This document shows, one piece after another, positions 34,868 to 43,950 of a stretch of 64,000 nt of DNA (positions are counted from its first letter, which is position 1; each line of letters starts with the position of its first letter). Origin of the DNA: Undibacterium_A arcticum (GTDB lineage Bacteria > Pseudomonadota > Gammaproteobacteria > Burkholderiales > Burkholderiaceae_D). The translations under genes and the position numbers were made by a program. Location of the stretch: NCBI RefSeq assembly GCF_042660705.1, contig NZ_JBHSUQ010000001.1; one strand, 5' to 3'. The notes beneath the pieces are model-generated. The model was given only the letters and a program-made list of their open reading frames with translations, did no database searches and was not told the DNA's origin.

Positions 34868-36682
34868 TTACAGCGCCTCGGTGCGTTGTTCCAGCCACGC
34901 CTTGGCGTCGCCGCTGACATGCGGCAGCAGCCGCTCGCGCACCGTCGCATGGTACTGGTTGAGCCAGACGATCTCGTCCGGCCGCAGCAGGGTCAGGTCG
35001 ACGCAGCGGGTGTCGATCGGGCACAGCGTCAGTGTCTCGAAGCGCAGGAATTCGCCGAATTCGGTGCTCTCGGCAGGCTGGTTCAGCACCAGGTTTTCGA
35101 TCCGCACGCCCCAGCGGCCGGGCCGGTAGATACCCGGCTCGATCGACGTGATCATGCCCGGCTCCATCGCGGTGTGCGCTTCCGGCATCGCGCTGGCGGC
35201 GATCACCTGCGGGCCTTCGTGCACGTTCATGAAGTAGCCGACGCCGTGGCCGGTGCCGTGGCCGTAATCGATGCCGGCGGCCCAGATCGGCGCGCGCGCG
35301 ATCGCGTCCAGCATCGGGCCCTTGGTGCCGCGCGGAAAATGCGTCGCCGACAGCGCCATCATGCCCTTCAGCACCAGCGTGAAGTCGCGCTTCTGCGCTG
35401 CCGACGGGCTGCCGACCGGCATCACGCGCGTGATGTCGGTGGTGCCGCCCAGATATTGGCCGCCGGAGTCGATCAGCAGCAAGCCGTCGCCTGCGATGGT
35501 GGCGTGCGCCTCGGCAGTCGCATGGTAATGCGGCAGCGCACCGTTGGCATTGAAGCCGGCGATGGTGCCAAAACTGGGGCAGACGAAGCCGGGGCGGCGA
35601 GCCCGCGCGGCGCTGATTTTTTCATCGATGGTCAGCTCGGTGACGGTTTCCTGCTTGCCATCGAGCGCCTGCTGCAGCCACGCGAAAAATTCGCACAGTG
35701 CGGCGCCGTCCTGCTCCATCGCGGCGCGTACATGGGCCACCTCGGCGTCATTCTTCTTCGATTTGGCGAAGGTGGTCGGATTGATCGCCTCCACCACCTT
35801 GACCGCGGCCGGCACTGCCTGGCGCAAGCCGAGCGTGACGCGGCGCGGATCGAGCAGCAGCGTGACACCGGCCGACAACGCCGCCAGCCCTTGCGCCGCT
35901 TCTGCATACGGCGCCAGGTCGACGCCATCGGCCGCCAGAATCGCGCGCAACGCATCCGGCACCTTGCCCTCGGCCACGAACAAGGTGGCGCGCTGCGGTC
36001 CGACCAGTGCATGCGCGACAAACACCGGGTTGAAATTGACGTCGGCGCCGCGCAGGTTGAACAGGTAGCCGATATCGTCCAGCGTCGACATGAAATGCCA
36101 GCCGGCGCCATGGGCGCGCATCGCGTCGCGCAGGCTGGCCAGCTTGGCGGCGCGGCTGACGGTGGCATGCGGCGCCACGTGTTCATAGATCTTTGGTGTC
36201 GGCAGCGTGGGCCGCTCCGGCCAGATCTCGGTCAGCAAATCGGCATCGGTGCGCAAGTGCACGCCGGCGGCGTCCAGTGCCTGCTGCAACAGGCGCGCGC
36301 CGGCCAAGCCAAGCACCGCGCCATCGGCGGCCACGGTCTGGCCGGGCTTCATGTTGGCGGCCAGCCAGTCAATATGCTGCGGCACATTGGCGGCGATCTT
36401 CATCAGCACGATGCCGGTACCGGCCAGTTCGGCCTCCGCTTGCGACCAATAGCGACTGTCGGCCCACAGACCGGCGGAATCGGCGGTCACGATCAGGGTG
36501 CCGACCGAGCCATTGAAGCCGGACAACCATTGCCGCCCCTTCCAGCGCCCCGGCAGGTATTCCGAAAGATGCGGGTCGGCCGACGGCACGATATAGGCGT
36601 CGATTTGCTGGCGCTGCATCGCAGTGCGCAGCAGTTGAATGCGGGAACGAATGGTGGCGAGGTGGTTAGTCAGAGTGTCCAT
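34868..36682 (-). CDS. Xaa-Pro aminopeptidase (M24 family)
   Basis: A 604-residue cytoplasmic metallopeptidase that removes N-terminal residues before proline. Two N-terminal creatinase-like domains precede the pita-bread catalytic domain. The metal ligands are visible as the two Asp in IDSGGQYLGGTTDITR, the His of GHGTGHGVG, and the Glu residues in TSIEPGIY and RIENLV. The three-domain length fits the long aminopeptidase P group found in eukaryotes and many proteobacteria. The frame continues upstream to 36814, but MDTLTNHLATIRSRIQLLR at 36682 is the family-like start. Confidence 0.92.
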   Translation of the reverse strand: MDTLTNHLATIRSRIQLLRTAMQRQQIDAYIVPSADPHLSEYLPGRWKGRQWLSGFNGSVGTLIVTADSAGLWADSRYWSQAEAELAGTGIVLMKIAANVPQHIDWLAANMKPGQTVAADGAVLGLAGARLLQQALDAAGVHLRTDADLLTEIWPERPTLPTPKIYEHVAPHATVSRAAKLASLRDAMRAHGAGWHFMSTLDDIGYLFNLRGADVNFNPVFVAHALVGPQRATLFVAEGKVPDALRAILAADGVDLAPYAEAAQGLAALSAGVTLLLDPRRVTLGLRQAVPAAVKVVEAINPTTFAKSKKNDAEVAHVRAAMEQDGAALCEFFAWLQQALDGKQETVTELTIDEKISAARARRPGFVCPSFGTIAGFNANGALPHYHATAEAHATIAGDGLLLIDSGGQYLGGTTDITRVMPVGSPSAAQKRDFTLVLKGMMALSATHFPRGTKGPMLDAIARAPIWAAGIDYGHGTGHGVGYFMNVHEGPQVIAASAMPEAHTAMEPGMITSIEPGIYRPGRWGVRIENLVLNQPAESTEFGEFLRFETLTLCPIDTRCVDLTLLRPDEIVWLNQYHATVRERLLPHVSGDAKAWLEQRTEAL

Positions 36683-37056
36683 AGATCGGAGGGTGGTTGA
36701 TCGGGATGATTGGGTTTGCCAGGACGGTAGTCTGGGCAAAGTGACATCATACAGCGCAGCGACGGGATCGTGGGACGCCGCCGGCGATTTTGGCTTTGGT
36801 GGGAGTATTGGCAAAAATCGGCCAATTGCGCCCTATTTCATTGCGGGAATTAAAATACAGGGGCCAGTATATTATTGCGTTCCGGGCGGGGAAATGCTCG
36901 TGCCGCGCTCGCCAGACCGGTTGCCGCGTGCAACGCAGCGACCACGCCGGCAATTTGCACGGCGTCCGGAGACCGGAGACCGGCTTCGATACGCCAGCGG
37001 CTACTCAGTCCGAACGAAGAACCGGACTTTGAGCGTGGGCTAATCGGCAACCGCGG
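36683..37056. other. intergenic region with a repeat fragment
   Basis: Between the aminopeptidase start and the end of the Crp/Fnr gene there is no convincing gene. GCTTCGATACGC...CTACTCAGTCCGAACG at about 36982-37018 is a fragment of the repeat family at 34569-34768. Confidence 0.45.
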
Positions 37057-37743
37057 TCAGGCACGGAACTGCCGCAAGCCATCCAGATCGAGAATCGTGA
37101 TGCCGCCATAGTCGAGCTTCAGCAAGCCTTCCTTCTCCAGCACTTGCAGCGCCTGGTTGGCGCGCTGGCGTGAGGTGCCGGACAGGTAGCCGACTTCTTC
37201 CTGGGATATCTTCAGATGCATGCCATTGCCCGGATACAGGTGGGCGTTGAACAGGCCGGCCAGGCAGCTGGCGACGCGCGCATCGACGTCGAGCAGGCGA
37301 TGGAATTCGACGGTGGCGATGAACTGGCCGAGGCGTTCGTTGAGCTGCATCAACAAGAATCGCGTGAACGGCAGGCTGGTGTCGAGCAGCCACATGAAGG
37401 TGGCGCGCGGCATGCGGGCGATGCGGCTGTCGCGCAGCGCGATCACGTCGTATTTGCGCAGCTCGTTCTTGAGTAAGGATCCCTCGCCGAACCAGCCGCC
37501 GGTCGGCACGCCGGTGAAGGTCACCGACTTGCCTTCCGGCGATAGATTATTGATCTTGACCAGACCGTCGATCACGCCCAGCCAGGCGTCGACCTCCTCG
37601 CCTTTGCGGCAGACGAATCCACCTTCCTGCACGATTTGCTCGGCGATATCGGCTTCCACCCTTTGCATCTGGACCGGTGTCAGCGTCTGCGCCCAGATGG
37701 TCTGGCGCAGCATGTCAATGAAATTGGAATGGGTGGTTGGCAT
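37057..37743 (-). CDS. Crp/Fnr family transcriptional regulator
   Basis: A 228-residue regulator: an N-terminal cyclic-nucleotide-binding-like beta roll (about 20-140, WLGVIDGLVKINNLSPEGKSVTFTGVPTGGWFGEGSLL), a dimer helix, and a C-terminal winged helix (ISQEEVGYLSGTSRQRANQALQVLEKEGLL). No Fnr-type Cys cluster is visible, so it is not an oxygen-sensing iron-sulfur protein. The effector is unknown. It is divergent from the acyl-CoA synthetase/liv cluster (243-base gap), so it is the prime candidate to regulate that cluster (inference). ATG 37743 is chosen over an ATG four codons upstream. Confidence 0.85.
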   Translation of the reverse strand: MPTTHSNFIDMLRQTIWAQTLTPVQMQRVEADIAEQIVQEGGFVCRKGEEVDAWLGVIDGLVKINNLSPEGKSVTFTGVPTGGWFGEGSLLKNELRKYDVIALRDSRIARMPRATFMWLLDTSLPFTRFLLMQLNERLGQFIATVEFHRLLDVDARVASCLAGLFNAHLYPGNGMHLKISQEEVGYLSGTSRQRANQALQVLEKEGLLKLDYGGITILDLDGLRQFRA

Positions 37744-37985
37744 GGTGCGGCGCAATATCGATAATTGATCAATTGTCCTTACGATGACAGAAGTTAAGGA
37801 CCGGACGCACTAGTATCATCCACAACAGCTGATCGGTGTAAAAAGCATTACGCTAGTACACAGGCCAGCAGTCTGACCTTCAGCACCGATCGCAAGCCAT
37901 ACTTAGCGCAGACTAAGTGCACCTGGCTGACAATAAGAAACCATAATAAGAAAATCAGAACCATCACCTATCACCTAAAGGTTGG

Positions 37986-39947
37986 ATGATTGTGGAGACG
38001 ACACAAGCTAGCGCGGCGCAGACCTTCCCCAGATTGCTGCTGCAACACGCGCAGACGCGCCCGCAGCGCCCGGCGTTTCGCGAAAAGGATCTCGGCATCT
38101 GGCAGAGCTGGAGCTGGGCCCAGGTGAATGACGAAGTGCGCGCGCTGGCCTGCGGGCTGGCGGCGCAGGGCTTCCAGCGCGGCATGAATCTGGCGATCAT
38201 CGGCGACAACCGGCCGCGGCTGTACTGGGCGATGATGGCGGCGCAATGCCTGGGCGGCGTGGCGGTGCCTTTATATCAGGACGCACCGGCGGCCGACATG
38301 GCTTTCGTGCTCAGCAATGCCGAAGTGGCGTTCGCGGTGGTCGAGGATCAGGAACAGGTCGACAAGCTGTTCGAGCTGAAGGCACTCTACCCCGGCATCG
38401 CACACATCACCTATGACGATGAGCGCGGCATGCGCCATTACCAGCAGCCGGAGCTGAACTCCTACGCCAGCCTGCAGGAAATCGGCCGCGCCTACGACCG
38501 CGCCCATCCCGATTTCTTCATGCAGCAGGTCAATGCCGGCCGGCCGGCCGATACCGCCGTCATCTTGTATACCTCCGGCACCACCGGCAAACCCAAAGGC
38601 GTGTGCCAGTCGCACGCGGCCCTGATCGCGGCGGCCACCGGCTGCGTCGGCTTCGACCATCTGACTGACCACGAAGACATCCTGTCCTATCTGCCGATGG
38701 CCTGGGTCGGTGACAACCTGTTCTCGTACGCGCAGGCGCTGGTGGCGGGCTTCACCGTCAACTGCCCGGAGTCCGGCGACACCGTGATGACCGACCTGCG
38801 CGAGATCGGACCGACCTATTATTTCGCCCCGCCGCGAGTGTTCGAGAATATCCTGACGACCGTGATGATCCGGATGGAGGACGCCGGCCGCCTGAAACGC
38901 AACATGTTCCGCCACTATATGGAGGTGGCGCGGCGGGTCGGCGCCGACATCCTCGACGGCAAGCCGGTCGGGCTGATCGATCGCCTGCAATACCGGCTCG
39001 GCCAGTTGTGCGTGTTCGGACCATTGAAGAACGTGCTCGGCCTGTCGCGGGTGCGCGTGGCCTACACCGCCGGCGCCGCGATCGGGCCCGATCTGTTCCG
39101 TTTTTACCGCTCGATCGGCATCAACCTGAAGCAGTTCTACGGCGCCACCGAAACCTGCGCCTATGTCTGCCTGCAGCCGGACGGCCACATCAAGTTCGAC
39201 AGCGTCGGACCACCGGCGCCGGGGGTCGAGGTCAAGCTGGCCGACAACGGCGAAGTGCTGGTGAGGTCGCCCGCGATGCTGACAGAGTATTACAAGCGTC
39301 CCGATGCCACTGCCGAAGTGATCGATGCCAACGGCTATTTCCATACCGGCGACGCCGGCATCTTCGACAGCGAAGGCCATCTGCGGATCATCGACCGCGC
39401 GGCCGATGTTGGCAAGCTGGTCAGCGGCGACATGTTCGCGCCGAACTATATTGAAAACAAGCTGAAGTTCTTCCCCTTCATCAAGGAAGCGGTCGCGTAT
39501 GGCAATGGTCGCAACGAGGTGTGCGCCTTCATCAATATCGATATCGGGGCGGTCGGCAACTGGGCCGAGCGGCGCGGCATCGCGTATTCGGGCTACACCG
39601 ACCTGGCCGGCAAGGAAGAGACCGGCGAGCTGGTGGCCGAGTGCATCGAAAAGGTCAACGCCGATCTGGCCAGCGAAGCGCTGATGGGCGGCACCCAGAT
39701 CCACCGCTTCCTGGTGCTGCACAAGGAGCTGGATCCGGACGACGATGAACTGACCCGCACCCGCAAGGTCCGCCGACCGTTCATCGCCGACAAATACGCG
39801 GCGCTGATCGAAGCGCTGTACAGCGGCAAGCGTTCCCAGTACATCGAGACCCTGGTCAAGTTTGAGGACGGACGGCAAGGCATGGTCAGCGCGGACCTGA
39901 AGATACGCGAGGCGAAAACCTTTGCCGCGGTCCGGCACGCCGCATGA
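37986..39947 (+). CDS. AMP-binding long-chain acyl-CoA synthetase-like protein
   Basis: A 653-residue acyl-adenylate-forming enzyme that activates a carboxylic acid with ATP and CoA. The P-loop is LYTSGTTGKPKGV, the adenine/acyl motif is YGATETC, and the hinge/C-domain motif is YFHTGDAGIFDSEGHLRIIDR. The large insert with PRVFENILT...GRLKRNMFRHYMEVA is that of long-chain or bubblegum-type synthetases. It is followed by the liv ABC transporter genes, so the transported substrate is probably converted to a CoA ester. Substrate class is not determinable here. It is divergent from a Crp/Fnr regulator. Confidence 0.88.
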   Translation: MIVETTQASAAQTFPRLLLQHAQTRPQRPAFREKDLGIWQSWSWAQVNDEVRALACGLAAQGFQRGMNLAIIGDNRPRLYWAMMAAQCLGGVAVPLYQDAPAADMAFVLSNAEVAFAVVEDQEQVDKLFELKALYPGIAHITYDDERGMRHYQQPELNSYASLQEIGRAYDRAHPDFFMQQVNAGRPADTAVILYTSGTTGKPKGVCQSHAALIAAATGCVGFDHLTDHEDILSYLPMAWVGDNLFSYAQALVAGFTVNCPESGDTVMTDLREIGPTYYFAPPRVFENILTTVMIRMEDAGRLKRNMFRHYMEVARRVGADILDGKPVGLIDRLQYRLGQLCVFGPLKNVLGLSRVRVAYTAGAAIGPDLFRFYRSIGINLKQFYGATETCAYVCLQPDGHIKFDSVGPPAPGVEVKLADNGEVLVRSPAMLTEYYKRPDATAEVIDANGYFHTGDAGIFDSEGHLRIIDRAADVGKLVSGDMFAPNYIENKLKFFPFIKEAVAYGNGRNEVCAFINIDIGAVGNWAERRGIAYSGYTDLAGKEETGELVAECIEKVNADLASEALMGGTQIHRFLVLHKELDPDDDELTRTRKVRRPFIADKYAALIEALYSGKRSQYIETLVKFEDGRQGMVSADLKIREAKTFAAVRHAA

Positions 39948-40115
39948 CGGGCCAGGATTGTCGACCGCCGCGTGGTGAAGGAATGGGCGGCACCGGCGAG
40001 CGCTGTTCCGGAACCGCTTGCGGCGCAGATACCGCAGATACTCATCACATCGGCGCCGAATTCCGTAATGAAATATTGGACACTTTCACAATACTGGCAA
40101 TAATTCAAAGAATTT

Positions 40116-40902
40116 ATGGCTGACACTCGACAAATCGGTGATGTGATCCTCGACCTGCAGAACATCTCGCTGGCGTTCGGCGGGGTCAAGGCGCTGACCG
40201 ATATTTCCTTCAATGTGCGCCAGCACGAGATCCGCGCGATCATCGGGCCGAATGGTGCCGGCAAGAGCTCGATGCTGAACGTGATCAACGGCGTGTATCA
40301 CCCGCAGCACGGCAACATCGTGTTCCACGGCGAGAAGCGGCGCGAGATGAATCCGACCAAGGCCGCGCGCCAAGGCATCGCGCGCACCTTCCAGAACATC
40401 GCGCTATTCAAGGGCATGACTGTGCTCGATAACATCATGACCGGCCGCAATACCAAGATGCGTTCCAGCGTGCTGGCCAATGCGCTGTGGTGGGGTCCGG
40501 CGCGCAATGAAGAAGTCGCACATCGCGCCAAGGTCGAGCAGGTGATCGACTTCCTCGAAATCCAGCACATCCGCAAGACCCCGGTCGGACGCCTGCCGTA
40601 TGGCCTGCAGAAACGGGTCGAGCTGGCGCGCGCGTTGGCGGCCGAACCGAGCATGCTGCTGCTGGACGAGCCGATGGCCGGCATGAACGTCGAAGAGAAA
40701 CAGGACATGTGCCGTTTCATCCTCGACGTCAACGACCAGTTCGGCACCACCATCGTGCTGATCGAGCACGACATGGGTGGTGATGGATATCTCGGACCGC
40801 GTGGTGGTGCTCGATTACGGCAAGAAGATCGGTGACGGCACGCCGGATGAGGTCAAAAACAATCCCGAGGTGATCAAGGCTTATCTGGGGACAACGCATT
40901 GA
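40116..40902 (+). pseudogene. livG: LivG-type ABC transporter ATPase, frameshifted near the C-terminus
   Basis: The ATP-binding subunit of a branched-chain amino-acid-type importer. Walker A (GPNGAGKSS), the Q loop (ARTFQNIALF) and Walker B (LLLDEPMAGM) are intact, and the H-loop IEHDM is reached. The frame then changes at about 40775-40781 (GDGYLGPRGG...). The expected end (VMDISDRVVVLDYGKKIGDGTPDEVKNNPEVIKAYLGTTH, ending 40902) is in another frame. Restoring a TG dinucleotide in ATGGGTGGTGATGG gives DMGVVMDISD, so two bases appear missing. It is the first of five transporter genes. Confidence 0.85.
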
Positions 40903-41090
40903 TTTTCTCCTCCCTCTTCAAGGGGAGATTTGTGGGGTTTCGCAAAGCATGCTTTGCGCCACAAATATCTAAGCCGCTTGCAAGCGGCGCAGTGGAATGA
41001 CCGGGTGGGGGATGGGTTTCCGTTGAGCGACTGCCGTATGCGCAAGCAACCCATCCCCACCCTACCCCTCCCCTTGAAGGGGAGGGAATT
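40903..41090. repeat. paired-hairpin repeat between livG and livH
   Basis: It starts with a degenerate stem CTCCTCCCTCTTCAAGGGGAG and ends with CCTCCCCTTGAAGGGGAGG (41067-41085). The interior has AAAGCATGCTTT and GCCGCTTGCAAGCGGC palindromes and a GGGGGATGGGTT/AACCCATCCCC pair. It lies inside the transporter operon, so it may affect mRNA processing or stability. Confidence 0.85.
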
Positions 41091-41121
41091 AGTTAGTCGC
41101 TTTACGCGAGGAGTCAGTAAC

Positions 41122-42035
41122 ATGCAATTCTTTTTCGAAATCGCGATCACCGGCCTGCTGTCCGGCCTGATGTATTCGCTGGTCGCGCTCGGCTTCGTGC
41201 TGATCTACAAGGCGTCCGGCGTGTTCAATTTTGCCCAGGGCGCGATGGTGTACTTTGCCGCGCTGGCGGTGGTCGGCCTGATGGACCAGGGCCTGCCGAT
41301 GTGGGCCGCGATCGTCGGCGCGTTCGGCGTGATGCTGGTGGTCGGACTGGCCACCGAGCGCTTCGTGCTGCGCAAGCTGGTCAATCAGCCGCCGATCACC
41401 TTGTTCATGGCGACCATCGGCCTCGCGTTTTTTCTCGAAGGCCTGGGCCCGCTGCTGTTCGGCAACGCGGTGCGCCCGATCAATCTGGGCATCGTCGACG
41501 AGCCGATCATGGCGATCATGGACAAGATCGGCATCGGCATCTCCAAGTTCGATCTGTTTGCGTCCGGCACCGTGATCGTGCTGGTCACCTTGCTGGCACT
41601 GTTTTTCCAAAAGACCAAGGTCGGCCGCGCCTTGCGTGCGGTGGCCGATGATCACCAGGCCGCGCTATCGCTCGGTATCCCGCTGCAGCACATCTGGGCC
41701 ATCGTCTGGGGCGTGGCCGGCTTCGTCGCGCTGGTCGCCGGCCTGCTGTGGGGTTCGCGCAACGGCGTCCAGTTCGCGCTGACCATGACCGCACTGAAGG
41801 CGCTGCCGGTATTGATACTGGGCGGTTTACCTCGGTGCCGGGCGCGATCGTCGGCGGCCTGATCATCGGCGCGTCCGAAAAGCTGGCCGAAATCTATATC
41901 CCGCCGGTGATGCAGGACCTGTTCGGCGGCAACTTCGGCGGCATCGAAGGCTGGTTCCCGTATGTGTTTGCGTTGTTGTTCTTGTTGGTAAGGCCGGAAG
42001 GCTTGTTCGGCGAAAAGCATATCGACCGCGTGTAA
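41122..42035 (+). pseudogene. livH: LivH-type ABC transporter permease, frameshifted
   Basis: An inner-membrane permease of the branched-chain amino-acid importer family (MQFFFEIAITGLLSGLMYSLVALGFVLIYKASGVFNFAQGAMVYF...), with about eight hydrophobic helices and the cytoplasmic EAA-like loop GRALRAVADDHQAALSLGI. At 41826-41828 the frame is lost after LPVLILGG. The conserved end (FTSVPGAIVGGLIIGASEKLAEIY...FALLFLLVRPEGLFG) follows in another frame to 42035. One missing C in the Phe codon (GGTTTC to GGTTT) explains it. AGGAG at 41109-41113 supports ATG 41122. Confidence 0.88.
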
Positions 42036-42584
42036 TGAATTGCAGCAGAAACCTGGTTTGATCCGTTGGACGCTGCCGCAGAATGGAAGTGCAAAGCAGC
42101 TTCGGTCTTTACATTTCATTTTTGCGGGGACCCGCGAAGGCGGCGTCTTTGGCGCTGGGGCGGTGCCTCAGCGTTTTTTTCCCGAATTCTTGGTGACCAG
42201 TAACTGGTAGTGCGGGTGGTTGAATCTGTTGTTGAACGTGTTTTTGAATTTGCTTTTGACTTTGCCGTAAAAGCCGCTTGAGACGCTGCCGTTTGCGCGC
42301 CGCAGAAAATGGATCAGAAATGTCCGTTGTTTGAGCCGAAGGCGAGTTTCGGACATTTCCCATTTTTTGCGGCGCGCAAACGGGCACCCGAAGGGCAAGT
42401 CTGCGCGGTCGCCTTTCTTTTGCTTACTTTTCTTTGGCGAAGCAAAGAAAAGTAAGTGGCCGCCGGGCCACCCCCGGCTTGGTAGCAAGAACGAAGACCG
42501 TAGCATGCGACGAAAGCCACTGGGTCCCAGCGTTCGCTGGGACGACAGAGTTAAGGGTGGCTGGAAAAATGTCGGCTTTCCAGC
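42036..42584. repeat. repeat-rich gap between livH and livM with nested hairpins
   Basis: No gene is supported here. A long imperfect inverted repeat spans 42288-42385: outer arms built on GTTTGCGCGCCGCAGAAAATGG, inner arms AAATGTCCG (42318-42326) and CGGACATTT (42350-42358). A perfect 14-bp stem CTTACTTTTCTTTG with loop GCGAAG lies at 42423-42456. GTCCCAGCGTTCGCTGGGAC is at about 42525-42544. Short open frames here look like translations of dispersed repeats. Confidence 0.75.
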
Positions 42585-42723
42585 AGTTAAGAAGAACACT
42601 TAAGAAGAACAGTTAAGACGAACCGTTAAGAAGAACCATTAAGAAGAACCATTAAGAAGAACCATTAAGAAGAACAGTTAAGACGAACCGTTAAGAAAAG
42701 CGGGTAAGAGAAGCAGTTAAGAA
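42585..42723. repeat. 13-bp tandem repeat array upstream of livM
   Basis: Ten consecutive 13-bp units (42585-42714) plus a partial one follow the pattern NNTTAAGAAGAAC, for example AGTTAAGAAGAAC, CGTTAAGAAGAAC and three identical CATTAAGAAGAAC. The last two units are degenerate. There are no spacers, so it is not a CRISPR array. Confidence 0.93.
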
Positions 42724-42815
42724 TTGCAGAAATTTGATCGAACAACATCAATCACCGTGACCCGATGCGTGCAGACCACCGCAAAGCCGCAGCAGATTGA
42801 TCAGGAGAAGAATCC

Positions 42816-43892
42816 ATGTTTTACCGTGAAGCCGGACAATTCAAGACCACCTATGTCGCCGACAGCCAGATTTTCCCGATCCGGCAAGACCGCGTCGGCA
42901 TCGTCACGACGCTGGCGATCGCCTTCGTGCTGGTGCCGCTGATCGGCAGCGAATACTGGTTCTCGGCGATCCTGATCCCGTTCCTGGTGTTTGCACTGGC
43001 CGCGCTCGGGCTCAACATCCTGACCGGTTACGCCGGCCAATTATCGCTCGGGTCGGCCGCGTTCATGGCGGTCGGCGCCTACGCCGCCTACAACTTCCAG
43101 CTGCGCATCGACGGCATGCCGATCCTGCTGTCCTTCATCCTGGCCGGCCTCTGCGCGGCGCTGGTCGGCGTCATGTTCGGCCTGCCATCGCTGCGCATCA
43201 AGGGCTTTTATCTGGCGGTGGCGACACTGGCGGCGCAATTTTTCGTGGTGTGGGCGCTGACCAAATTTCCATGGTTCTCCAACAACAGTTCGTCCGGCGT
43301 GATCAGCGCCCAGAAACTGGAAATATTCGGCTACGCCATCCACACGCCGATGCAAAAATACCTGTTCGTGCTGGTGATCGTCTGCGTGATGGCGCTGCTG
43401 GCAAAAAATCTGGTGCGATCGTCGACCGGCCGCGCGTGGATGGCGGTGCGCGACATGGACGTGGCGGCCGAAGTGATCGGCATTCCCCTGATGAAGACCA
43501 AGCTGCTGGCGTTCGCGGTCAGTTCGTTCTACTGCGGCGTGGCCGGTGCGCTGTACGCGTTCTGCTACCTCGGCTCGGTCGAACCGGACGGCTTCTCGCT
43601 CGATCTGTCGTTCCGCATCCTGTTCATGATCATCGTCGGCGGCGTCGGCAGCATCCTCGGCGCCTTCCTCGGATCGGCCTTCATCCTGCTGCTGCCGATT
43701 TTTCTCGACAACTTGCTGCCGCCGCTGGCTGCCTTGCTGCATCTGCCGTTCACCAACGCCGCCGTGTCGCATATTCAGCTGATGGTGTTTGGCGGGCTGA
43801 TTATTTTTTTCCTGATCGTCGAACCACACGGACTGGCGCGCCTGTGGCAAATCGGAAAAGAGAAGTTGCGCCTGTGGCCGTTCCCGCATTAG
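42816..43892 (+). CDS. livM: LivM-type ABC transporter permease
   Basis: A 358-residue second permease of the importer, with about ten hydrophobic helices and typical LivM segments (LGLNILTGYAGQLSLGSAAFMAVGAYAAYN, SLRIKGFYLAVATLAAQFFVVW, GRAWMAVRDMDVAAEVIGIPLMKTKLLAFAVSSFYCGVAGAL). The N-terminal cytoplasmic tail is short. AGGAGA (42804-42809) precedes ATG 42816. Unlike its neighbours livG, livH and livK, it is intact. It lies 780 bases after livH because of the inserted repeats, and 58 bases before livK. Confidence 0.93.
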   Translation: MFYREAGQFKTTYVADSQIFPIRQDRVGIVTTLAIAFVLVPLIGSEYWFSAILIPFLVFALAALGLNILTGYAGQLSLGSAAFMAVGAYAAYNFQLRIDGMPILLSFILAGLCAALVGVMFGLPSLRIKGFYLAVATLAAQFFVVWALTKFPWFSNNSSSGVISAQKLEIFGYAIHTPMQKYLFVLVIVCVMALLAKNLVRSSTGRAWMAVRDMDVAAEVIGIPLMKTKLLAFAVSSFYCGVAGALYAFCYLGSVEPDGFSLDLSFRILFMIIVGGVGSILGAFLGSAFILLLPIFLDNLLPPLAALLHLPFTNAAVSHIQLMVFGGLIIFFLIVEPHGLARLWQIGKEKLRLWPFPH

Positions 43893-43950
43893 GTTTTACC
43901 GGTAGCACCTATAACAATGATTTACCCCGCATAACACGGAGACAAATACC

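Noticed and set aside
42314..42603. Short frames with Lys/Arg-rich products between livH and livM
   Set aside because: They translate hairpin and dispersed-repeat sequence; no ribosome site or family support.
42585..42723. CRISPR-like array
   Set aside because: Units are 13 bp and contiguous with no unique spacers, and no cas genes are present.
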